Position numbers and translations under genes: made by a program. A DNA stretch of 8,705 nt from Gemmatimonadota bacterium (GTDB lineage Bacteria; Gemmatimonadota; Gemmatimonadetes; Gemmatimonadales; GWC2-71-9), in the NCBI GenBank assembly GCA_003221825.1, contig QHUE01000267.1, forward strand, positions 1 through 8,705. Reading direction: 5' to 3'. Under the pieces are notes generated by a model. That model was not told where the DNA came from, ran no database searches, and saw nothing but the letters and a program-made list of their open reading frames with translations. The stretch's first letter is position 1; the number at the start of each line of letters is the position of its first letter. Below, piece by piece: positions 1-5,124 of the stretch.

Positions 1-2
1 CG

Positions 3-1598
3 AAGAACCGGCAGAGCCGGCTGCAAGACTACTATGACTTCCGCCGCACGGCGCTGGTGGAAGCGGCCACCGATCGCATGAAACGCGTTGTGATCGTGCC
101 GGGCAACGATCCGCAGTCGGCCGCGCATGTGGTCGGCTTGCTACTCCGGAACGGGATCGAGGTCACGCGCATGCGCCAATCACTGTCGTCACGCGTCGCG
201 CACCCCTACATCAGCCCCGGCACGGCGGCGACGGTGAGAACTTTTCCCGCCGGCAGCTACGTGATCGACCTGAACCAGCCGCAGCGGCGTCTGGCCAAGG
301 GCATGCTCGAGCAGCAGGCGAGCATGGAGCGCTCATTCGTCCAGCGGGAGATCGGGAAGTTTCAGCGCAACCGGCGGCGCGGCGAGGATACGGACAAGGA
401 AGACTACGGCTTCTACGACATCACGGCGTGGTCGCTGCCACTGTCGTTCAATCTCGACGCGTATTGGACCGAAGATGCCGGCCCCACAGGCGGCGACGCG
501 GTTACCGATTCGATCGTGCCGGCGCCCGCCGCGTCAGCGCGCGGTTCCAGTGCGTATGTCTTTATGAACGACCGGCCGGGCGCGGCTCGACTCGCGTTCG
601 CGCTCGAAGCCGAAGGCTTCAAGCTCGCCGTCACGCGTCAACCCGTCCTCATCGGGGGTCGTACCTATCCCCGAGGCTCGTTCGTCGCGCGAACACAACG
701 CAACCCCTCGAGTCTGCACGAGCGTATCGCGGCGTTGGGGCCTGCCAGGGGCGTGCCCGTTTTCCCGTTACAGACGGCCTTTCCCGACACGGGGGACGCC
801 GGCATCGGTTCGGAAAACGTCACCGGACTGCACGCCCCCAAAGTCCTCGTGGCCGCCGGTGACGGCATTTCAGAGACGAGCTATGGCTGGCTGTGGTACT
901 ACCTCGCTCGTGAGCTCGATGTGGCGTTCACCCCCGTCCCGCTGCGCGCCATCGGGCGCATGGACGATCTGCAGAGCTTCAACGTGCTGATCATCCCGGA
1001 CGGCTCGGGCGGCCGGATGCGCCGGGAGTTGGGCGACGATGGCGTCGCAAAACTCAAGGCGTGGGTGCGCTCGGGAGGCGTGCTCATCGGGTACGGCGGC
1101 GCAGGCGACCTCGCCGCGAACAAGGACGTGGAGTTGTCGAGCATCTCGAGCGTCGCGCCCGACAGCGCCGCGAAGGCCGACACCACGGCGGCGGGAGACG
1201 AGCCGCCCCTGGTCTCAAAAACCGCCGCACCCCGTGACCGGCCTGAATGGATACCGGGCGCGATCTTCCGGGCGACGCTGGACACCACCCACTGGCTGAC
1301 GATGGGCTACGACCGCGACCGCATCCCGGTGTTCATCGATGGCGACACGTTCTGGCGGCCGTCCAAAGGGGGCGCCAACGCGGTCACGTTCAGCGACCCG
1401 GTGGATTCGTTGGTGCTCTCGGGGTTCACCTGGCCCGATAACACCGCCCGGTTGCTCAAGGGCACCACATGGGCCGCGGTGGAGAATCAGGGCAGTGGGC
1501 GGGTGGTGCTGTTTCTGAGCGACCCGTTGTTTCGGGCGTTCTGGAGGGGGCCGGCGAAGATGTTGACGAATGCGATTCTGATCGGACCGAACCGGTGA
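3..1598 (+). CDS. M14-family zinc carboxypeptidase-like protein, C-terminal part (5' truncated)
   Basis: The frame is open from the left edge (first full codon at base 3), so the gene begins outside the window; the GTG at 57 is only an internal codon. About 531 residues are visible. The stretch with DYGFYDITAWSLPLSFN followed by an AYW motif (bases about 393-465) and the end with FLSDPLFRAFWRG plus a conserved NAILIG tail are what I associate with large secreted M14-type peptidases of Acidobacteria, Bacteroidetes and Gemmatimonadota. The zinc-binding catalytic domain must lie upstream, so activity cannot be judged here. Bases about 830-1120 look like a class I glutamine-amidotransferase-like fold (APKVLVAAGDG, then VLIIPDGSGG, then GGVLIGYGGAG), but the expected nucleophile Cys is absent, suggesting a structural rather than catalytic domain. 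A low-complexity Ala/Ser/Asp linker follows (about 1130-1230). The gene converges on the PDZ gene. Family call is fairly sure; substrate is unknown. Confidence 0.75.
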   Translation, partial: KNRQSRLQDYYDFRRTALVEAATDRMKRVVIVPGNDPQSAAHVVGLLLRNGIEVTRMRQSLSSRVAHPYISPGTAATVRTFPAGSYVIDLNQPQRRLAKGMLEQQASMERSFVQREIGKFQRNRRRGEDTDKEDYGFYDITAWSLPLSFNLDAYWTEDAGPTGGDAVTDSIVPAPAASARGSSAYVFMNDRPGAARLAFALEAEGFKLAVTRQPVLIGGRTYPRGSFVARTQRNPSSLHERIAALGPARGVPVFPLQTAFPDTGDAGIGSENVTGLHAPKVLVAAGDGISETSYGWLWYYLARELDVAFTPVPLRAIGRMDDLQSFNVLIIPDGSGGRMRRELGDDGVAKLKAWVRSGGVLIGYGGAGDLAANKDVELSSISSVAPDSAAKADTTAAGDEPPLVSKTAAPRDRPEWIPGAIFRATLDTTHWLTMGYDRDRIPVFIDGDTFWRPSKGGANAVTFSDPVDSLVLSGFTWPDNTARLLKGTTWAAVENQGSGRVVLFLSDPLFRAFWRGPAKMLTNAILIGPNR

Positions 1599-1601
1599 AT
1601 A

Positions 1602-1641
1602 CGGCGGCGGATAAAGCGGCGGCAGATAAAGCGGCGGCAAA
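1602..1641. repeat. Short direct repeats, GCGGCGG plus A-rich spacer, about three units
   Basis: Three near-copies of a roughly 15-base unit occur in tandem: GCGGCGG-ATAAA (1604-1615), GCGGCGGCAGATAAA (1616-1630) and GCGGCGGCAAA (1631-1641). The complementary GCCGCC-type units recur at 1649-1693 with CTT spacers, so the whole block is an imperfect inverted array. It lies outside both flanking genes and probably grew by slippage of a terminator stem. Confidence 0.6.
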
Positions 1642-1693
1642 GGCAGTTGCCGCCCCTCGCCGCCGCTCTTCTTCGCCGCCCTTCGCCGCCGCC
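1603..1693. terminator. Nested GC-rich hairpins between convergent genes, probable bidirectional terminator
   Basis: The block lies between the stop of the peptidase gene (1596-1598) and the stop of the PDZ gene (1695-1697). A perfect 8-bp stem GGCGGCAA (1633-1640) / TTGCCGCC (1647-1654) encloses a 6-nt loop. Wider arms can pair as GCGGCGG (1616-1622) with CCGCCGC (1660-1666), and GGCGGCGG (1603-1610) with CCGCCGCC (1686-1693). On the plus strand the outer stem is followed by TTTAAAT; on the minus strand short T runs (CTTTATC) follow the inner stem. The T-tracts are short, so strength is uncertain. Confidence 0.55.
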
Positions 1694-1694
1694 T

Positions 1695-2636
1695 TTAAAT
1701 GACCCGCGTCGTCCGAATCACGTGCCGAAGTCTGAAGAGGCTCGGCTCCTCGTGCATCCGCGGCGCCATGTGGAACTTGCGGCTCTCACGCTCCGGGACC
1801 TTCCACGTCACACTGACGTGTCTCTGCTTGCGCAGCACGTCGAGCGTGACGGACTCGCCCGGGTCATAGGAGCGAATGATCCGCATCGCCTGCATCGGTG
1901 AGGTCGGCTTACGTCCGCCGATCGAGACGATCACATCCCCGCCTTTCAAGGCGAGCGTCGAGTCTTCAGGCGCGCTGACGACGAGCACTCCCTCTCGCGT
2001 CCCGAAGTAATCGCCGAGGTCGGGGTTCAGCTCCACGAGCTCGATCCCGCCCCACGGACTGCCAAAGGCGAACTCGAAGTCATTCCCCGGCCCCAAGCGC
2101 ATCTTGGGCATCATATTCTCGAAGGCGCCCATCTCAGGCATTTCCATCTGGCCCGTCCAGGCGCTGCCGCCGAGGTCCTCGGCCACGATCGTCGCCTTGC
2201 GGGCGTCGTTGCCGCGCCGGTACTCGACCTGCGTGGTGTCACCAGGCTCGAGCTGACGGGCGAGCTCGATCAACTTCATCCCCGGCCCGGAGTGTTCATC
2301 GTCCTCAGATTGCGCGCCGCCGAGAGCGGTGCCGTTGAAGCGCGTGATCACGTCACCGACCTTGAGACCCGCCTTCTCGGCCGGCCCGCCGGGCGTGATG
2401 CCCTCGACCCGCGCGCCGAGCTTGTCGCCGGCCGCGTCGGCCTTGGGGTCCACGATCACGCCGATGCGGCCGCGATTGTCGCTGAACGTATACACGCCGA
2501 ACGGCCCGTCCCGGGTCTCCACGCGAACGCGCGGCGGGGGACGAGTGCTCGGCCGGCGCGGCGCATCCTGCGCCACCGACACGGCCGGCAACACGAGACC
2601 GACGGCGAGCGCAACCACAGTCCAATTGCGAATCAT
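1695..2636 (-). CDS. Exported protein with two PDZ domains (third gene of ECF sigma operon)
   Basis: Product of 313 residues. I start it at the ATG at 2634-2636 because a strong ribosome site (GGAGGAGAG, 2641-2649) lies just upstream and a clean signal peptide begins there: MIRN, hydrophobic residues 5-22, likely cleavage after SVA at about 22. A longer frame from 2678 would bury the signal peptide and overlap the upstream gene. Mature protein: Pro/Arg-rich start; PDZ1 at about 45-155 (GITPGGPAEKAGLKVGDVI); a Met-rich, acidic linker; PDZ2 at about 190-290 (GVLVVSAP, then LKGGDVIVSIGGRKP). There is no protease domain, so it is not DegP/DegS/HtrA; it should bind peptides or C-termini in the periplasm or at the outer membrane. 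It follows the anti-sigma gene by 19 bp, suggesting a role in envelope sensing or as a target of the sigma factor. Function beyond peptide binding is inference. Confidence 0.85.
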   Translation of the reverse strand: MIRNWTVVALAVGLVLPAVSVAQDAPRRPSTRPPPRVRVETRDGPFGVYTFSDNRGRIGVIVDPKADAAGDKLGARVEGITPGGPAEKAGLKVGDVITRFNGTALGGAQSEDDEHSGPGMKLIELARQLEPGDTTQVEYRRGNDARKATIVAEDLGGSAWTGQMEMPEMGAFENMMPKMRLGPGNDFEFAFGSPWGGIELVELNPDLGDYFGTREGVLVVSAPEDSTLALKGGDVIVSIGGRKPTSPMQAMRIIRSYDPGESVTLDVLRKQRHVSVTWKVPERESRKFHMAPRMHEEPSLFRLRHVIRTTRVI

Positions 2637-2640
2637 CCAG

Positions 2641-2649
2641 CTCTCCTCC
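2641..2649 (-). promoter_or_regulatory. Shine-Dalgarno site of the PDZ gene
   Basis: The minus strand reads GGAGGAGAG ending 4 bases before the ATG at 2636, so the GGAGG core sits about 8 bases upstream. It decides the start codon of the PDZ gene and lies in the 19-bp gap after the anti-sigma stop. It is the only strong ribosome site among the gene starts in this window. Confidence 0.8.
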
Positions 2650-2655
2650 AGGCTC

Positions 2656-3234
2656 TCAGAGCCCGACGTAGCGAGCACGCGTCGCGCGGGCGTTTACCAG
2701 CTCCCGCATCAGCCCGACGCGCTCCTGCCACAGTTTGACGAGTTCGGCGTCCTGTACGCTCTGTTGCTGCTGCGCCAGCGTGCCGTCGAGAATGGAAATG
2801 CGGTCTTCGAGCTCGGCCACGACCGCCGCCGCGTGACCGCTCAGAACGCGACCGTCGATATCGTATTGCTGCAGGGAATCTTCGAGCGTCGCCGACTGCT
2901 GTTTTGCCTGACTCAGCTCGGCGTAGAGCGTGCCCTGCTGCCCCGGCTGCACCAGCAGAACGGCGGTGATCGTGGCGGCGAGGGCGAGACTGCCGGTCCA
3001 CGTTCCCCAGGTACGGCGGCGGCGGGAGCGCTCGACGCGGAGCGCCGCGTGTATGGCGGGCCAACGGTCGCGCGGGGGGCGCAGCGCAGGCAACGCCTTG
3101 AGCTGCGCGACGCGCTGGTACAACGCTTCCAGCTCCGCCTGACACTGAGCGCAGGTGGTGATGTGCCGGCGCGCCCACACCGACGCCTCACCTGCCCGCA
3201 GGGCTCCCAGATCTTCCATCGTGCAATGCATCAT
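2656..3234 (-). CDS. Membrane-anchored zinc-finger anti-sigma factor (zf-HC2 type)
   Basis: Product of 192 residues. The N-terminus carries the anti-sigma zinc motif: H24-x3-C28-x2-C31 (HITTCAQC), with H3 and C4 about 21 residues earlier as candidates for the remaining ligand. This cytoplasmic domain is expected to hold the sigma factor encoded just upstream. A basic stretch (RSRRRR, 69-74) precedes one membrane segment at about 79-95 (SLALAATITAVLLV). By the positive-inside rule the remaining ~95 residues lie outside the inner membrane; they are Gln/Glu/Leu-rich and look like a coiled coil (about 102-185). The start overlaps the sigma stop in ATGA (3231-3234), implying translational coupling; a second ATG follows directly. 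The C-terminus is hydrophobic (RYVGL), which might be recognised by the PDZ protein encoded next. The family call rests on motif, topology and context; the inducing signal is unknown. Confidence 0.85.
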   Translation of the reverse strand: MMHCTMEDLGALRAGEASVWARRHITTCAQCQAELEALYQRVAQLKALPALRPPRDRWPAIHAALRVERSRRRRTWGTWTGSLALAATITAVLLVQPGQQGTLYAELSQAKQQSATLEDSLQQYDIDGRVLSGHAAAVVAELEDRISILDGTLAQQQQSVQDAELVKLWQERVGLMRELVNARATRARYVGL

Positions 3235-3761
3235 GCGTGCGCTCCTTCATCCAGCATCCGCCGCAACCGAGCGTGAGCTCGCGCCAGCTGCGACTTGGAA
3301 AAGCTCACCGATTTCCCCATCTGCTCCGCGATCTCCTCGTGCGTGTATCCCTCGACATCGTGCAGCCACACGACCGCGCGGGACGTGTCGGACAGATGCT
3401 CGAACGCGCGCTCGAGATCGAGGTTGGCGCCAATGTGCATCCCCGGCTTGCCCGGCTCGTCGTCCAGCGACTCCGTCTCCCGCACCTGATCGCGACGAAT
3501 CCGCATCAATGCCTTGGTCGACGCGATACGGCGGATCCAGCCCCACAGATGACCTTCACCGCGGTACTGCTTGATGTTGCGGACGACCTCGAGAAACGTC
3601 TCTTGCAGCACGTCCTCCGCGTCCTCCGGCCGCCGCAACATGCGCCGCACGAGATTGTAGACAGGCGTCTCGAAGGCCCGAAACAGGGCTTCGAGCGCTG
3701 CTTCATCTCCGGCTTGCGCGCGGGCGACGAGGACGTCCGGAACGGCGAATGCCACGGTCAT
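3231..3761 (-). CDS. ECF-type RNA polymerase sigma factor
   Basis: Product of 176 residues, normal for a minimal sigma factor with only regions 2 and 4. Region 2 covers about 12-80: PEDAEDVLQETFLEV (45-59) is the core-binding and -10-melting helix, followed by GHLWGWIRRIASTKAL (about 70-85). A short acidic linker (ESLDDE) leads to region 4 at about 115-172, with the -35-reading helix-turn-helix GYTHEEIAEQMGKS then SFSKSQLARAHARLR. The anti-sigma gene follows with a 4-bp overlap, so the factor is probably held inactive until an envelope signal arrives. I keep the ATG at 3761; there is no clear ribosome site. A good ECF-like promoter lies about 40-70 bases upstream on the same strand (3804-3829), suggesting self-activation. 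Class is secure; subgroup and regulon are not determined. Confidence 0.92.
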   Translation of the reverse strand: MTVAFAVPDVLVARAQAGDEAALEALFRAFETPVYNLVRRMLRRPEDAEDVLQETFLEVVRNIKQYRGEGHLWGWIRRIASTKALMRIRRDQVRETESLDDEPGKPGMHIGANLDLERAFEHLSDTSRAVVWLHDVEGYTHEEIAEQMGKSVSFSKSQLARAHARLRRMLDEGAHA

Positions 3762-3803
3762 TGTCCGAAGAGTATGATGCCATAACTACGTGGAACGTCG
3801 CGA

Positions 3804-3829
3804 CATGACCTAGGGAAAATCACGGTTCC
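3804..3829 (-). promoter_or_regulatory. Candidate ECF (sigma-E-like) promoter of the sigma operon
   Basis: The minus strand reads GGAACC (3829-3824), then 15 bases, then TCATG (3808-3804). This resembles the known sigma-E-type pattern of GGAAC, a 15-17 base spacer and a TCA-containing -10. Transcription would begin near 3797, giving a leader of about 36 bases before the ATG at 3761. The fit implies autoregulation of sigma, anti-sigma and PDZ genes. Call made by eye. Confidence 0.5.
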
Positions 3830-3848
3830 TTAAAGTGTTGCGCCGTAG

Positions 3849-3854
3849 TAGCTT
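3849..3854 (+). promoter_or_regulatory. Possible -10 box (TANNNT) close to the ferritin-VIT start
   Basis: TAGCTT lies 6 bases before the ATG at 3860, a spacing seen in leaderless transcripts, and no Shine-Dalgarno sequence is present. No good -35 was found at the expected distance (TTCCTT at 3826-3831 is a poor match). Weak evidence by itself. Confidence 0.25.
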
Positions 3855-3859
3855 GCCGC

Positions 3860-4966
3860 ATGCCCCAGCCCGACGTCCACCAATGGCTCCATCACTGGCA
3901 GGATGAAGCCGACGCGGCCTACCTCTACCTCGCTCTCGCCGGTCAGGAATCCGATCCGCACCGGAAGGACGTCTACATCAAGCTCGCGGGCGTCGAGGAG
4001 CGCCACGTGCAGATGTGGAGCAAGCTCCTCGCCGAGCACGGCCATACAGTAGATCAGGCGCGGCCGTCCGTGAACGCCAAGCTGCGGGCGTGGTTCGGCC
4101 GGCGCTTCGGCACGCGCTATCTGCTGCCGATGCTGCTGCGCGAAGAGGGCGAAGAGGTCAAGGGGTACCTCGACCTCCACAAGGGATCCAGCCTTCCCGC
4201 CGCGCGGGAAGTCTCGCTCCAGCTCGCCAAGGAATCGGCCGCCCACGCCGGGACGCTCGCGGATCTGGCCGGGAAGGGCGCCGAACCGTGGCACAAGACG
4301 GGATCAGGCGGCTTCCTGCGCAATGTGGTGTACGGCTTCAACGACGGGCTGACGGCGAACTTCGGGCTCGTGGCGGGCGTGATCGGCGCCGCCGTGCAGC
4401 CGCACGTGATCATGATCTCCGGCGTCGCCGGCATGATCGCCGACGCGTTGTCGATGGGCTCTTCCGGCTATCTGGCAGCGAAGAGTGAGCAGGAGGTGTG
4501 GGAGCACGAAATCGCGATGGAGAAGGAAGAGATTCGCCTGATGCCGGAGGTGGAACAGGAGGAGATGGCCCTCCAGTACGAGGCGAAAGGCGTCGATCCC
4601 CGGACGGCGCGCCGCATGGCCGAGGAAGTCATGCGCGATCCGCAGCGCGCGTTGGGCGAGCAGGTGCGCGACGAGCTGAAGATCGGCGAGGCGCACGCCA
4701 CACCGTTCCGCGAGGGGTGGATCACCGGACTCGCGACGGCGGTCGGCGCGTTCATTCCGGTGGCGCCGTTCCTTTTTTTGCAGGGACGCGCCGCGATCTG
4801 GATGGCGTTCACGATCGCGATGTTGTCGCACTTCGGCGTGGGAGCCGCGCGCAGCTTCTTCACCGGCCGCGGCGTCATCCGCAGCGGGATCGACATGTTC
4901 GTGATTGGCGTTGGAGTCGCCGCTGTGGGATACCTGGTCGGCGGCCTGGTCGCCAAGGCGCTTTAG
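3860..4966 (+). CDS. Ferritin-like domain fused to VIT1/CCC1 transporter (MbfA type), predicted iron/manganese exporter
   Basis: Product of 368 residues in two parts. Residues about 5-140 form a ferritin/rubrerythrin-like four-helix domain with likely di-metal ligands E16, E46 and H49 (E46-E-R-H49), E95-E99, E125 and H129. Residues about 150-368 are a VIT1/CCC1 transporter: signature YGFNDGLTANFGLVAG (158-173), TM1 about 160-180, TM2 about 183-207 (ALSMGSSGYLA), an acidic metal-binding helix region 209-280 rich in Glu (EHEIAMEKEEI), then TM3 287-307, TM4 about 312-334 and TM5 about 346-366. D162 and M199 match positions known to line the VIT1 metal path. Characterised relatives (MbfA of Agrobacterium and Bradyrhizobium) export iron and protect against peroxide. 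It is divergent from the ECF sigma operon, and its stop overlaps the 3' end of leuS. The ATG at 3860 is the only sensible start; metal preference is not certain. Confidence 0.9.
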   Translation: MPQPDVHQWLHHWQDEADAAYLYLALAGQESDPHRKDVYIKLAGVEERHVQMWSKLLAEHGHTVDQARPSVNAKLRAWFGRRFGTRYLLPMLLREEGEEVKGYLDLHKGSSLPAAREVSLQLAKESAAHAGTLADLAGKGAEPWHKTGSGGFLRNVVYGFNDGLTANFGLVAGVIGAAVQPHVIMISGVAGMIADALSMGSSGYLAAKSEQEVWEHEIAMEKEEIRLMPEVEQEEMALQYEAKGVDPRTARRMAEEVMRDPQRALGEQVRDELKIGEAHATPFREGWITGLATAVGAFIPVAPFLFLQGRAAIWMAFTIAMLSHFGVGAARSFFTGRGVIRSGIDMFVIGVGVAAVGYLVGGLVAKAL

Positions 4967-5124
4967 ACGACGAGGTTGACGAGCCGGTCCTGCACGAACA
5001 CCACTTTCTTCACCTTCTGCCCATCGACAAACTTCTTCACCGCCTCATCCGCAAGCACCCGCGCAAGCACGTCTTTCTCCGCCATGCCGCGCGGCACCAT
5101 AAGGCGCGAGCGAAGTTTGCCGTT
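4963..5124 (-). pseudogene. leuS: Displaced, out-of-frame C-terminus of leucyl-tRNA synthetase
   Basis: Read on the minus strand in the frame whose codons have lowest bases at 4963, 4966 and so on, this stretch encodes 53 residues. They begin NGKLRSRLMVPRGM and end KKVVFVQDRLVNLVV before a TAA at 4963-4965. This is the normal end of bacterial LeuRS: the VNGK(L/V)R motif, a short alpha/beta domain and an RLVNLVV terminus. It lies directly behind the main leuS frame but in a different phase, and in its own frame a TGA at 5128-5130 lies just upstream. It has no start of its own, so it can only have been made as part of leuS. Its clean coding state suggests the break is recent or artificial. Its stop overlaps the ferritin-VIT stop (4964-4966). 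Confidence 0.9.

Larger units (their letters stand above)
3762..3859. promoter_or_regulatory. Divergent intergenic promoter region (ECF sigma operon / ferritin-VIT gene)
   Basis: A 98-bp gap between divergent starts and the most A/T-rich part of this neighbourhood. It holds two inverted GGAAC boxes: plus strand 3792-3796 and minus strand 3829-3825. The first base of each lies exactly 68 bases from the first base of the start codon it faces (3860 and 3761). Between them are the palindromes GTCGCGAC (3797-3804) and CCTAGG (3809-3814). Neither gene has a convincing ribosome site here. Confidence 0.6.

Noticed and set aside
1469..1702. Plus-strand frame ending in an Ala/Lys repeat (AADKAAADKAAAKA), possible small protein or extension of the peptidase
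   Set aside because: It overlaps the peptidase gene in another frame, and the repeat is simply the translation of the GCGGCGG-ATAAA terminator array. The peptidase has a natural C-terminus and stop at 1596-1598.
2637..2678. Longer start for the PDZ protein at 2678
   Set aside because: It would overlap the anti-sigma gene, add 14 residues before an obvious signal peptide, and ignore the perfect ribosome site at 2641-2649.
2329..3276. Plus-strand open frame of 315 codons opposite the PDZ and anti-sigma genes
   Set aside because: Arg/Pro/Ala-rich composition with no domain; a GC-rich shadow of the real genes on the minus strand.
3237..3785. Plus-strand open frame of 182 codons opposite the sigma factor
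   Set aside because: It is the reverse-complement shadow of the ECF sigma gene, with no recognisable protein features.
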